Part shown: positions 1 to 7,804 of the stretch, piece after piece | How the letters are laid out: each line of letters begins with the position of its first letter | Numbering within the stretch: the first letter of the stretch is position 1 | Source: Bacteroidales bacterium | GTDB taxonomy: Bacteria > Bacteroidota > Bacteroidia > Bacteroidales > F082 | Assembly (NCBI GenBank): GCA_017645275.1 | Contig: JAGCPH010000021.1 | Location: 1-64,000, forward strand | Direction of reading: 5' to 3' | DNA length: 64,000 bases | Position numbers and translations under genes: made by a program | Notes under the pieces: generated by a model | Database searches by the model: none | Seen by the model: the letters and a program-made list of their open reading frames with translations, nothing else | What the model was told of the DNA's origin: nothing

Positions 1-1
1 A

Positions 2-307
2 GAAGCAAGAAAACTCAACATCCCTACTTACGCCATCGTCGACACCAACTCAAATCCTAACCTCATCGACTTCCCTATCCCGGCAAACGACGACGCTTCG
101 AAGTCAATCGCCCTCATCGTGAACAAGATGGTTGAAGCTATTGAAGAAGGCCTCAACGAGCGCAAGAACACCATGAAGGACGCTGACATGGCAGAAGCTG
201 AAGGTGACGAGGAAATGAACGAAAACGCAGCAGTTGAAGAGGAAGAAAAAGACGAAGAGGCAAAACGCCCACGCCGTCCTCGCAAGACTGTCGCAAAGAA
301 AAACTAA
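2..307 (+). CDS. rpsB: 30S ribosomal protein S2, C-terminal part (5' end outside window)
   Basis: The reading frame is open from base 2 to the TAA at 305-307, so only the last 101 residues are present. The segment [20 protein letters not shown] and the following [11 protein letters not shown] are the conserved S2 C-terminal region, and tsf follows 24 bases later, which is the classic rpsB-tsf pair. S2 binds the head of the 30S subunit. Beyond the conserved part there is a tail of about 50 residues that is first acidic (runs of Glu/Asp) and then basic ([14 protein letters not shown]). Such tails are longer than in E. coli S2; its role is unknown. Internal ATGs such as that at 119 are not starts. 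Confidence 0.95.
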   Translation, partial: EARKLNIPTYAIVDTNSNPNLIDFPIPANDDASKSIALIVNKMVEAIEEGLNERKNTMKDADMAEAEGDEEMNENAAVEEEEKDEEAKRPRRPRKTVAKKN

Positions 308-331
308 TCATTAAAAAAGAAAGGCAAGACA

Positions 332-1327
332 ATGAATATTACTGCAGCTCAAGTCAATGAACTCAGACAAATGACAGGCGCAGGTATGATGGACTGCAAG
401 AAAGCCCTCGTTGAATGCAACGGCGACAAAGAAGCAGCTATCGACTACCTCCGCAAGAAAGGCCAGAAAATCGCTGAAAAACGCGCTGACCGTGAAGCCG
501 CTGAAGGCGCTGTCATCTCAGCAACAACAGCCGACCACACATACGGTGCTGTCATCATGCTTAACTGCGAGACAGACTTCGTGGGTTCGAACGCCGACTT
601 CGTCGGAGCAGCTAAGAGCTTCCTCCAGACAGCTGTCGACAACAAACTCAAGAACCTCGACGCTCTCAAGGCTTTCGCCATCAACGGCCGCACAGTCGCT
701 GACCTCGTCACCGACCTCACAGCCAAGACAGGCGAGAAAGTCGAGCTCAAACACCTCGAAGTGGTTGAAGCTCCTTACGTAGCCAACTACAACCACCAGG
801 GCAACCGCCTCGCAACACTCGTTGGTTTCAACAAGTCATTCAACGGTATTGAAGAGACAGCTCACGAAGTGGCAATGCACGCAGCAGCCATGTCACCTAT
901 CGCTATCGACGAGAACGACGTCCCACAGGAGACAAAAGACCGTGAGATGGCAGTCGCTATCGAGAAGACAAAACAGGAACAGGCAGCTAAGGCAGTTGAC
1001 GTCGCTTTGAAGAAAGCAGGTATCAACCCAGCTCACGTTGACAGTGAAGATCACATCAACTCGAACATGGCAAAAGGTTGGATCACAGAGGCTCAGGCAC
1101 AGCAGGCTCGCGAGATTCGTGAGAAGGTCACAGCCGACACTCTCGCTAACCTCAAAGAGCAGATGGTGATGAACATCGCTAACGGCCGTGTCAACAAGTT
1201 CTTCAAAGAGAACTGCCTCCTCGATCAGGCTTCATTGCTCGACGGTAGCATGACAGTGCGCCAGTTCATCCAGAAGGCTGACAAGGAAGCTACAGTTGTT
1301 GCATTCAAGCGAGTTCAGCTTGGCTAA
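332..1327 (+). CDS. tsf: Elongation factor Ts
   Basis: Guanine-nucleotide exchange factor that recycles EF-Tu from GDP to GTP in the cytoplasm. The N-terminal UBA-like segment ends in the signature LRQMTGAGMMDCKKAL (residues about 11-26), followed by KAAIDYLRKKG-type sequence and the core motif ETDFVGSNADFV (about residues 79-90), which contacts the EF-Tu G domain. At 331 residues it is longer than the E. coli protein (283) but normal for this phylum. It lies 24 bases after rpsB and is presumably co-transcribed with it. A 9-bp hairpin with a T run follows the stop and should terminate the unit. Confidence 0.97.
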   Translation: MNITAAQVNELRQMTGAGMMDCKKALVECNGDKEAAIDYLRKKGQKIAEKRADREAAEGAVISATTADHTYGAVIMLNCETDFVGSNADFVGAAKSFLQTAVDNKLKNLDALKAFAINGRTVADLVTDLTAKTGEKVELKHLEVVEAPYVANYNHQGNRLATLVGFNKSFNGIEETAHEVAMHAAAMSPIAIDENDVPQETKDREMAVAIEKTKQEQAAKAVDVALKKAGINPAHVDSEDHINSNMAKGWITEAQAQQAREIREKVTADTLANLKEQMVMNIANGRVNKFFKENCLLDQASLLDGSMTVRQFIQKADKEATVVAFKRVQLG

Positions 1328-1356
1328 AAGTCACTAGTCTTTAGTCACTAGTCCTT

Positions 1357-1404
1357 AGACTTTAGTTTTTAGTTTAATAGCTAAGAGCTAAAGTCTATTT
1401 TTTT
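1357..1404 (+). terminator. Hairpin terminator after tsf
   Basis: AGACTTTAG (1357-1365) and CTAAAGTCT (1388-1396) are perfect inverted repeats and are followed by a run of T. It lies in a stretch rich in TTAGTC/TAGTCTTTAG repeats (about 1330-1396) and overlaps the stop codon of the convergent four-helix-bundle gene. Confidence 0.6.
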
Positions 1405-1757
1405 GTTAATGAATTGGCCAATGAATTCAACATCTTACTAATTTCAGTAATTAGTTTTTTGGTTTGGGAAGTTTTGGTTACATCTACATAATTGAGTCTT
1501 TCACATACTTCAATTTGAGTTTCAAGTTCCCATAAAGAGCCCCTAGATATTGATAAAAATTGAACAAATTCTTTATCAGAATTACGGCCTAATCCTTCTG
1601 CTATATTAGATGGAATTGACACAACAGCTCTTCTCATTTGATCAGATAAAGCATATAATTCTTCTTTCGGCAATAGTTTTACAATAGAATAAACCTCCAC
1701 GACCAAATCCATCGCCTTATGCCATACTATAAGCTGTTTGTAATCACTAGATTTCAT
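1395..1757 (-). CDS. Four-helix-bundle protein of the S23/IVP family
   Basis: A 120-residue all-helical protein with the features of the family named after 23S rRNA intervening-sequence proteins (S23): an N-terminal YKQLIVWHKAMDLVVEVY helix, the motif RRAVVSIPSNIAEGLGR, and the FLSISRGSLWELETQ helix. Function in stand-alone form is unknown; relatives include Avd, the accessory protein of diversity-generating retroelements, but no reverse transcriptase or template repeat is visible here. The gene is clearly more AT-rich than its neighbours tsf and cysS and is flanked on both sides by TTAGTC-type repeats and hairpins, so it looks like a later insertion into a tsf/cysS convergent gap. No good promoter of its own is seen; it could be reached by read-through from cysS. 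Confidence 0.88.
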   Translation of the reverse strand: MKSSDYKQLIVWHKAMDLVVEVYSIVKLLPKEELYALSDQMRRAVVSIPSNIAEGLGRNSDKEFVQFLSISRGSLWELETQIEVCERLNYVDVTKTSQTKKLITEISKMLNSLANSLTKK

Positions 1758-1782
1758 AATTTTAATTTTTGAATTATTAAAA

Positions 1783-1837
1783 TTAGTTGTTAGTCTTCAG
1801 ATTCATCACTATCTGATGACTAAAGACTAACAACTAA
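1783..1837 (-). terminator. 15-bp inverted repeat between cysS and the four-helix-bundle gene
   Basis: TTAGTTGTTAGTCTT (1783-1797) and AAGACTAACAACTAA (1823-1837) are perfect inverted repeats, within a longer run of CTAAAGACTAA units that reaches the cysS stop codon. It can form a hairpin downstream of cysS, although no clean T run follows. It mirrors the hairpin on the other side of the four-helix-bundle gene. Confidence 0.5.
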
Positions 1838-1847
1838 AGACTAAAGA

Positions 1848-3335
1848 CTATTTCCGACCCCAAGTAGTGCCGTCTTTGCCATCCTTGAGAACGATGTCGA
1901 GAGCGGCGAGTTTGTCGCGGATGAGGTCGCTGGTGGCCCAGTCTTTCTTGGCACGGGCTTCCTTGCGGATGTCGATGATGGTATCCATCAAGCCATCAAC
2001 GATACCGTTATCGTCGGAACCGACTTCGTTATTCAACAAGCCAAGGATTTCGAAGACGAAGACGTCAAACAGCTTCTTCAATAGCGCCAACTCAGCTGGG
2101 TTTATCTTTGAATGACCGTCTTTCACCGAGTTGATGATGCGCACTGCCTCGAAGAGGTTTGCAATCACTATCGGGCTGTTGAAGTCGTCGTTCATGGCGT
2201 CGTAGCAGGCATCCATAATCTTCTGCACGCCAAGGTCTTCGGCTCCTTCAGTGGCTGTGAGGCCATCGATGAGACTTGCCGCCTCCATCAAGCGTTTGTA
2301 GCCTTTTTCAGCAGCCTGAAGTGCCTCGTTTGAGAAGTCGACGGTGCTGCGATACTGAGCCTGAAGGATAAAGAAACGAATCGTCATCGGGCTGTAAGGC
2401 TGAGCCAGCATCTCCTCCCCTTTCGCGTTGATGTGGCTGCCTTTGAAGAACTCGTCGAGGGTGATGAAGTTGCCCAACGACTTGCCCATCTTCTGTCCGG
2501 CGATGGTAATCATGTTGTTATGCATCCAATAGCGCACCGGTGCCTTGCCGTTTGCCGCCATCGACTGTGCTATCTCCGACTCATGGTGCGGGAACTGCAG
2601 GTCGAGGCCACCGCCGTGGATATCAAACTCTTCGCCGAGGTATTTGCAGCCCATAGCGGAGCATTCCATGTGCCATCCCGGGAAGCCGTCGCTCCATGGT
2701 GAAGGCCAGCGCATGATGTGTTTCGGCTCTGCCTTCTTCCATAAGGCGAAGTCGATAGGGTTATGCTTCTCACTCTGTCCAGCAAGCTCGCGGGTATTGT
2801 TGATCATCTCCTCGATGTTACGTCCCGAAAGGATGCCGTAGTGATGTTTCTCATTGTATTTCTTGATGTCGAAGTAAACCGAGCCGTTCTCGATATAAGC
2901 GAAGCCAGCGTCGAGAATCTTCTGAATCATCGCAATCTGCTCGATGATATGACCCGAGGCATGCGGCTCGATAGAAGGACGCAGCACGTTTAGCTTGTCC
3001 ATCGCCTGATGATACCTAACAGTATAATACTGAGCGACTTCCATCGGCTCAAGGTCTTCAAGGCGGGCTTTCTTTGCGATTTTGTCCTCGCCTTCGTCGG
3101 CGTCATGCTCGAGGTGACCCACGTCGGTGATGTTGCGCACGTAACGAACCTTATATCCGAGATGTTTCAGGTAACGGAACACGAGGTCGAAGGTGATTGC
3201 CGGGCGAGCGTGACCGAGGTGGGCGTCGCCATAGACGGTCGGGCCGCAGACGTACATTCCGACGTGACCTTCGTGAATCGGTTTGAAAGGCTGCTTCATG
3301 CGAGCCAAGCTGTTGTAGATATATAATGCGTCCAT
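1848..3335 (-). CDS. cysS: Cysteinyl-tRNA synthetase
   Basis: Class I aminoacyl-tRNA synthetase that charges tRNA-Cys in the cytoplasm. The Rossmann domain has the zinc-site Cys in [18 protein letters not shown] (about residues 27-44), which also carries the HIGH signature as [13 protein letters not shown] and the following [14 protein letters not shown] carry further zinc ligands and substrate contacts; KMGKSLGN is the KMSKS loop (about residue 288). The C-terminal DALR anticodon-binding region follows, ending in the typical [21 protein letters not shown]. The length, 495 residues, is usual for the family. A TAnnTTTGC promoter lies 15 bases upstream of the start. Confidence 0.97.
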   Translation of the reverse strand: MDALYIYNSLARMKQPFKPIHEGHVGMYVCGPTVYGDAHLGHARPAITFDLVFRYLKHLGYKVRYVRNITDVGHLEHDADEGEDKIAKKARLEDLEPMEVAQYYTVRYHQAMDKLNVLRPSIEPHASGHIIEQIAMIQKILDAGFAYIENGSVYFDIKKYNEKHHYGILSGRNIEEMINNTRELAGQSEKHNPIDFALWKKAEPKHIMRWPSPWSDGFPGWHMECSAMGCKYLGEEFDIHGGGLDLQFPHHESEIAQSMAANGKAPVRYWMHNNMITIAGQKMGKSLGNFITLDEFFKGSHINAKGEEMLAQPYSPMTIRFFILQAQYRSTVDFSNEALQAAEKGYKRLMEAASLIDGLTATEGAEDLGVQKIMDACYDAMNDDFNSPIVIANLFEAVRIINSVKDGHSKINPAELALLKKLFDVFVFEILGLLNNEVGSDDNGIVDGLMDTIIDIRKEARAKKDWATSDLIRDKLAALDIVLKDGKDGTTWGRK

Positions 3336-3349
3336 GATATCAAAATTTT

Positions 3350-3359
3350 TGCAAAGGTA
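3350..3359 (-). promoter_or_regulatory. Promoter -7 box for cysS
   Basis: The minus strand reads TACCTTTGCA, a match to the Bacteroidota -7 consensus TAnnTTTGC, 15 bases before the cysS ATG. Confidence 0.65.
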
Positions 3360-3416
3360 CGAAAAATTTATTTAAATTAATTTTAAAATTATAGAATAAT
3401 TTTCCAAAGCTTTTTG

Positions 3417-3426
3417 TAATTTTGCA
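3417..3426 (+). promoter_or_regulatory. Promoter -7 box for kbl
   Basis: TAATTTTGCA matches TAnnTTTGC and lies 31 bases before the kbl ATG at 3457. Confidence 0.65.
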
Positions 3427-3456
3427 CCCAAAGAAAATTTCAAAAATTTACATACT

Positions 3457-4644
3457 ATGTATACAAACTTTCAAGAGTATCTGAAGAAGGAATTGGCTCA
3501 GATTGAAGCCGATGGCCTCTATAAGAATGAACGTATCATTGAAAGCCCTCAGGGCGCTGAAATCCTTGTGAAAGGCAAGAAATGCCTGAACTTCTGCGCG
3601 AACAACTACCTCGGACTTGGCAACAATCCGGAGCTTATCGCTGCAGCGAAGAAAGGCATGGACGAGCGCGGTTTCGGAATGGCATCAGTCCGTTTCATCT
3701 GCGGCTGCCAGGACCTCCACAAGAAACTCGAGCAGAAAATCGCTGAGTTCTTCGGCACTGAGGATACTATTTTATATGCCGCTTGCTTCGATGCAAACGG
3801 TGGTGTGTTCGAGCCATTGCTCAACGAGCAGGACGCTATCATCAGCGACGCTTTGAACCACGCTTCTATCATCGACGGCGTACGTCTCTGCAAGGCACAG
3901 CGCTTCCGCTATGCCAACGCCGACATGGCTGACCTCGAGAAACAGCTCCAGGATGCACAAAAATGCCGCTTCCGCCTCATCGTGACTGACGGTGTGTTCT
4001 CAATGGACGGCAACGTCTGCCCTCTCGACAAGATCTATGAGCTCGCACAGAAATACAACGCTATGGTGATGGTTGACGAGAGCCATTCAGCAGGCGTGGT
4101 CGGCAAGACTGGCCGCGGCGTGACAGAGCGTTACAACCTCCGTGGCAAGATCGAGATCCTCACCGGCACACTCGGAAAGGCATTCGGCGGCGCTATGGGC
4201 GGCTTCACAACAGGTCGTAAGGAAATCATCGACATGCTGCGCCAGCGCTCACGTCCGTACCTCTTCTCCAACTCAATGGCACCAGGTCTCGTAGCAGCAG
4301 GTATCCGTATGTTCGAGATGATGACAGAGACCAACGAGCTCCAGGACAAGCTTCACGCGAACACCGACTACTTCATCAAGCAGATGCTTGCAAAGGGCTT
4401 CGACTGCAAACCGTCAGAGTCAGCTATCTGCGCTGTGATGCTCTACGACGCTCCTCTTTCACAGAAGTTCGCCGCCAAGATGCAGGAAGAAGGCATCTTC
4501 GTGACAGGCTTCTACTACCCTGTCGTTCCTAAAGGCCAGGCCCGTATCCGCGTGCAGATCTCTGCAGCACACGAGAAAGAACACCTCGACAAATGTATCA
4601 ACGCTTTTGTTAAGATTGGCAAGGAATTAGGTGTAATTAAATAG
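3457..4644 (+). CDS. kbl: Glycine C-acetyltransferase (2-amino-3-ketobutyrate CoA ligase)
   Basis: PLP enzyme of the alpha-oxoamine synthase family that cleaves 2-amino-3-ketobutyrate with CoA to glycine and acetyl-CoA, the second step of threonine breakdown. Visible family signatures are NFCANNYLGLGNNPE near residue 50, DESHSAGVVGKTGRG (the PLP-ring Asp and His region, about residue 208) and the lysine loop GTLGKAFGGAMGG (Schiff-base Lys near residue 244). At 395 residues it is full length. The next gene on the strand is the threonine dehydrogenase, so the two form the complete threonine to glycine route; the close relative KBL versus BioF is decided by this neighbour. Confidence 0.95.
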   Translation: MYTNFQEYLKKELAQIEADGLYKNERIIESPQGAEILVKGKKCLNFCANNYLGLGNNPELIAAAKKGMDERGFGMASVRFICGCQDLHKKLEQKIAEFFGTEDTILYAACFDANGGVFEPLLNEQDAIISDALNHASIIDGVRLCKAQRFRYANADMADLEKQLQDAQKCRFRLIVTDGVFSMDGNVCPLDKIYELAQKYNAMVMVDESHSAGVVGKTGRGVTERYNLRGKIEILTGTLGKAFGGAMGGFTTGRKEIIDMLRQRSRPYLFSNSMAPGLVAAGIRMFEMMTETNELQDKLHANTDYFIKQMLAKGFDCKPSESAICAVMLYDAPLSQKFAAKMQEEGIFVTGFYYPVVPKGQARIRVQISAAHEKEHLDKCINAFVKIGKELGVIK

Positions 4645-4680
4645 TTAATTGATGGATGCCCTAAAGGGCAGAAATCTTAC

Positions 4681-4759
4681 AAAATCTTTTCAAAAATCAA
4701 ACAAAATATTCTTCGTAGAAAATTTTGAAAGATTTTAAATTGGATTTTGAAAGATTTTG
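4681..4759. repeat. Inverted/direct repeat cluster between kbl and tdh
   Basis: AAAATCTTTTCAAAA (4681-4695) is nearly complementary to TTTTGAAAGATTTT at 4723-4736 and again at 4745-4758, so the 146-base gap can form either of two alternative hairpins. A small GCCCTAAAGGGC palindrome lies just before it (about 4658-4669). No promoter box is evident, so the element may sit inside the kbl-tdh transcript and affect its stability or relative expression. Confidence 0.5.
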
Positions 4760-4790
4760 AGCCGAAGGCGACCTAAAAAAAGACCATACA

Positions 4791-5741
4791 ATGAAAAAGA
4801 TATTAATCGTTGGTTCCGGCGGTCAGATCGGAACAGAATTGGTGAAGAAGCTCCGTGCTACGTACGGCAACCAGAATGTTGTGGCATCGGATCTTCGCCC
4901 TTTGACAGGTGAGATCGTGGAAAACGGTCCATTTGAGAGAATCGACTCGACACAGATGATGCAGATCGTCGAAGTCGTGAAGAAATACAACATCGACACC
5001 ATCTACAACCTCGCGGCTATCCTTTCGGCTACAGCCGAGAAGAACCCGATGTTGGGATGGAACGTGGGTATCGGTTCGTTGGTGAACTGCCTCGAGGTGG
5101 CCCGCGTGTTCAACTGCGCAGTGTTCACCCCATCGTCAATCGGCGCTTTCGGCGCATCGACACCGCACGACAACACGCCACAGGACACCATCCAGCGTCC
5201 TAACACCATCTACGGCGTGACCAAGGTGACTGGCGAGTTGCTCAGCGACTACTACTTCACACGTTTCGGCGTCGACACACGTTCAGTGCGTTTCCCTGGC
5301 TTGATTTCGAACCTCACATTGCCAGGTGGCGGAACCACAGACTACGCTGTCGAGATTTACTACGCTGCAGTGAAGGGAGAGAAGTTCTACTGCCCGATCA
5401 GCAAAGGCACCTACATGGATATGATGTACATGCCTGACGCACTCGACGCAATGGTCGACATCATGGAGGCAGATCCTAAGAAGCTCGTGCACCGTAACTC
5501 ATTCAACGTCACAGCAATGAGCTTCGACCCGGAAATCATCTACAACGCCATCAAGAAGTACTATCCGAAGTTCGAGATGGAGTACAAGTTCGACCCAATC
5601 CGTCAGGCTATCGCCGACAGCTGGCCGAACAAGATGGATGACAGCTGCGCTCGCGCTGAGTGGGGCTGGTCTCCTAAGTACGACCTCGACAAGATGACAG
5701 TGGATATGATTGAGACGCTGAAGAAGAAGCTTCTGAAGTAG
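4791..5741 (+). CDS. tdh: L-threonine 3-dehydrogenase, short-chain-dehydrogenase (epimerase-like) type
   Basis: NAD-dependent oxidation of L-threonine to 2-amino-3-ketobutyrate, the substrate of the Kbl enzyme encoded upstream. The protein is an extended SDR, not the zinc alcohol-dehydrogenase form of E. coli: Rossmann motif GSGGQIGTELVKKL at residues 7-20, the NLAAILSATAEKNP segment, and the catalytic YGVTK (about residue 142). Length 316 is as in the Flavobacterium-type enzymes of this kind. Family membership alone would only say NAD-dependent epimerase; the pairing with kbl is what supports the substrate. A hairpin terminator follows. Confidence 0.9.
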   Translation: MKKILIVGSGGQIGTELVKKLRATYGNQNVVASDLRPLTGEIVENGPFERIDSTQMMQIVEVVKKYNIDTIYNLAAILSATAEKNPMLGWNVGIGSLVNCLEVARVFNCAVFTPSSIGAFGASTPHDNTPQDTIQRPNTIYGVTKVTGELLSDYYFTRFGVDTRSVRFPGLISNLTLPGGGTTDYAVEIYYAAVKGEKFYCPISKGTYMDMMYMPDALDAMVDIMEADPKKLVHRNSFNVTAMSFDPEIIYNAIKKYYPKFEMEYKFDPIRQAIADSWPNKMDDSCARAEWGWSPKYDLDKMTVDMIETLKKKLLK

Positions 5742-5758
5742 TTTAGAATAACAATCAC

Positions 5759-5792
5759 AAAAAGGAGAGGCTTTCGAGTTTCTCCTTTTTTT
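5759..5792 (+). terminator. Intrinsic terminator after tdh
   Basis: AAAGGAGA (5761-5768) pairs with TCTCCTTT (5781-5788) around a 12-base loop, followed directly by a run of T. Confidence 0.75.
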
Positions 5793-5815
5793 ATTGAATA
5801 TATCAAAAGAAATAG

Positions 5816-5824
5816 TATTTTTGC
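5816..5824 (+). promoter_or_regulatory. Promoter -7 box for the CaCA antiporter
   Basis: TATTTTTGC matches TAnnTTTGC, 17 bases before ATG 5841. It makes the upstream TTG at 5832 an unlikely start, because transcription should begin at about that point. Confidence 0.65.
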
Positions 5825-5840
5825 ACGAAATTTGTTTTTT

Positions 5841-6827
5841 ATGGCTTCATTACTACCATTATTCCTCATGATAATCGGCTTCGCGGCGTTGATTTTAGGT
5901 GCCAACTGGCTGGTGAACGGCGCCACTTCTATTGGGGTGAAGGCGAAACTGTCGCCGCTCATCATCGGATTGACAATTGTGGCGTTCGGCACTTCGTTGC
6001 CTGAGATGGTCGTCAATATCTTTTCCTGCATCAAAGGGAGTCCGGGACTGGCTATTGGCAATATCATCGGAAGCAATACCATGAACATTTTGCTCATTTT
6101 GGGCGTAAGCGCGATGATTTTCCCAATAGATGTGAACAAGATTTCAATAAAAAGAGACATTCCGGTGGGTTTTGTGGCGACGCTGGCAGTAACTTTAATG
6201 GCAAACGATTATTTCCAAGACACTTCGGGAACGATAAACTGGATTGAGGGTCTGGTGCTGCTGTTGATGGGGTTCGGGTATCTTATCTTAACTTTTAAAA
6301 AAGAATCACTAGGGACAACAGAGTCTATAGAAAGCTTAGAGAGCATAGAGCCAGATGAGAAGCAAGAGATGCCGTGGGGGAAGACCATTATTTATCTTGT
6401 TTTAGGCATCATCGGCCTGTATATCGGAGGCGAGCTCGTGTCGAACAACGCGCAACATTTGGCTTTGCACTGGGGCATGAGCGAGAGCACTGTGGGCCTC
6501 ACCGTCGTCGCGACAGCCACTTCCCTGCCCGAGCTCATCACCTCGATAGTGGCGGCATTAAAAAAGAACTCAGCCATAGCGATAGGCAATGTGCTGGGTT
6601 CCAATATCTTAAATATCTTCATGGTGCTTGGCATCAGCTCGCTGATAACGCCGTTGCCGTTCGATGCGAAGATGAATCAGCAGCTTCTCATCCTTTTCGC
6701 TGCCAACGCCATCATGCTAACAGTCGTATTCACCGGGAAAGGCCGCAAAATCTCGCGTTTCGAAGGTTTTATACTGACATTGGGCTACGTCGGCTTTATG
6801 CTATTCTCCCTTAATCCAAGTCTGTGA
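5841..6827 (+). CDS. Calcium/sodium antiporter of the CaCA family (YrbG-like)
   Basis: Inner-membrane cation/proton or cation/sodium exchanger. Two homologous halves, each of about five membrane helices, carry the alpha-repeat motifs: GLTIVAFGTSLPEMVVN followed by GNIIGSNTMNILLILG in the first half, and GLTVVATATSLPELITS followed by GNVLGSNILNIFMVLG in the second. The Glu of each SLPE is the family's ion-binding residue. A polar cytoplasmic loop (about residues 155-185) joins the halves. ATG 5841 is preferred over TTG 5832 because of promoter position, giving 328 residues. The last 27 bases overlap the end of the convergent DUF2147 gene. Ion specificity cannot be told from sequence. Confidence 0.9.
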   Translation: MASLLPLFLMIIGFAALILGANWLVNGATSIGVKAKLSPLIIGLTIVAFGTSLPEMVVNIFSCIKGSPGLAIGNIIGSNTMNILLILGVSAMIFPIDVNKISIKRDIPVGFVATLAVTLMANDYFQDTSGTINWIEGLVLLLMGFGYLILTFKKESLGTTESIESLESIEPDEKQEMPWGKTIIYLVLGIIGLYIGGELVSNNAQHLALHWGMSESTVGLTVVATATSLPELITSIVAALKKNSAIAIGNVLGSNILNIFMVLGISSLITPLPFDAKMNQQLLILFAANAIMLTVVFTGKGRKISRFEGFILTLGYVGFMLFSLNPSL

Positions 6828-7211
6828 CCTGCCGAGCCAGCCGTAACGGTCGAGTGAGCCTCTGACAATCAGAGTGTTGTCTTTGGCATTGTAAGAAATC
6901 TTACCGTAATAGATTTTGTCCTCGTGAGGCTCCCACAAAGTGCCGCCGACGAGCTTGTTGTTTTCCAACTTGAAGTCTTTTATCAACACCAGCCCGATAT
7001 ATTCGGGATTGAAGAGCTCTTTACCTTTTTCAAAAACGCGTGTGGTCTTACCATAATACAAGCCGTTGTCGCCTTTGTAAATCAAAATGACCGCCTCAAT
7101 CTCTCCAGTCTTGTCGTTTACAGTGCTCCACTCGCCCAAAATCTTATCTATTTGAGCATTGGAAATCAATGCGATGGCAAAAAACACTATTGTTAAAAAC
7201 AGCTTTTTCAT
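6801..7211 (-). CDS. DUF2147-family secreted protein
   Basis: A 136-residue protein with a signal peptide (MKKLFLTIVFFAIALISNAQ) and one DUF2147 domain, recognised from GEWSTVNDKTGEIEAVILIY near the start, the LVGGTLWEPHEDKIYYGKI stretch, and the closing GSLDRYGWLGRSQTWIK. The domain is a small lipocalin-like beta structure of unknown function and the protein should be periplasmic or outer-membrane associated. The start at 7211 is chosen over a more distal one because it begins a clean signal peptide and lies just after a -7 box. Its 3' end overlaps the antiporter gene tail to tail. Confidence 0.85.
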   Translation of the reverse strand: MKKLFLTIVFFAIALISNAQIDKILGEWSTVNDKTGEIEAVILIYKGDNGLYYGKTTRVFEKGKELFNPEYIGLVLIKDFKLENNKLVGGTLWEPHEDKIYYGKISYNAKDNTLIVRGSLDRYGWLGRSQTWIKGE

Positions 7212-7223
7212 CCTAAAAATTTT

Positions 7224-7233
7224 TGCAAAGATA
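7224..7233 (-). promoter_or_regulatory. Promoter -7 box for the DUF2147 gene
   Basis: The minus strand reads TATCTTTGCA, 13 bases before ATG 7211. The box overlaps the stop codon end of purN (stop at 7235-7237), so the gene has its own promoter just downstream of the purN operon. Confidence 0.65.
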
Positions 7234-7234
7234 G

Positions 7235-7804
7235 TCAATTTTTGTCAAACAGCAGTTGCTCGATCACGACAGGGAAGTTTTCCTGCTCCAAGACATGGAT
7301 TTTCGCTGCCACGTCGTCTGGGGTGTCGGATGGCGTAAGTGCCACTGTTTTTTGGAAGATGATATCGCCACTATCGTATTTTTCGTTCACGTAATGGATA
7401 GTGATGCCCGACTCTTTTTCGTGAGCCGCAACCACGGCCTCGTGCACGTGATGTCCGTAGAAGCCTTTTCCACCGTATTTCGGAAGCAAAGCCGGATGGA
7501 TATTGATTATTTTATTAGGGAAAGCCTCGATAAGCTGCTGTGGGATGAGCCACAGGAAGCCTGCCAAGACAATCAGATCGATGTCGAGCGACTTCATACG
7601 CTCCACGAATTTCGGATCGTTGAAACATGCCTTGTCGACCAAAAGCAGCGGAATACCAAGGTTTTTGGCACGCTGGTTGGCGTAAGCATCCTTGTTGTTG
7701 CTGACCACGCAGGCTATATCAACATTAGGATTAGAGGCAAAATATTCGGCGATGCGTTGCAGATTGGTGCCGCCGCCTGAGACAAAAATGGCGAGTCGTT
7801 TCAT
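7235..7804 (-). CDS. purN: Phosphoribosylglycinamide formyltransferase
   Basis: Transfers a formyl group from 10-formyltetrahydrofolate to GAR in purine synthesis (cytoplasm). Motifs: FVSGGGTNLQRI at the phosphoribosyl site, the folate/catalytic signature NIHPALLPKYGGKGFYG with the Asn-His pair, and the Asp-containing EKYDSGDIIFQ near the end. The 189-residue length is normal. The start codon overlaps the stop of the upstream secreted-protein gene as ATGA, so the two are translationally linked at the tail of the division cluster, an unexpected pairing. Confidence 0.95.
   Translation of the reverse strand: MKRLAIFVSGGGTNLQRIAEYFASNPNVDIACVVSNNKDAYANQRAKNLGIPLLLVDKACFNDPKFVERMKSLDIDLIVLAGFLWLIPQQLIEAFPNKIINIHPALLPKYGGKGFYGHHVHEAVVAAHEKESGITIHYVNEKYDSGDIIFQKTVALTPSDTPDDVAAKIHVLEQENFPVVIEQLLFDKN

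Noticed and set aside
1395-1757. Diversity-generating retroelement accessory gene (avd)
   Set aside because: The four-helix-bundle fold fits, but no reverse transcriptase, template repeat or variable repeat lies in the window.
4681-4759. Riboswitch (glycine or threonine) between kbl and tdh
   Set aside because: The gap shows only simple A/T-rich inverted repeats, not a glycine-aptamer core or T-box sequence.
5603-6160. 185-residue minus-strand ORF across the tdh end and the antiporter start
   Set aside because: It crosses the tdh terminator and the antiporter promoter and is antisense to two well-supported genes.
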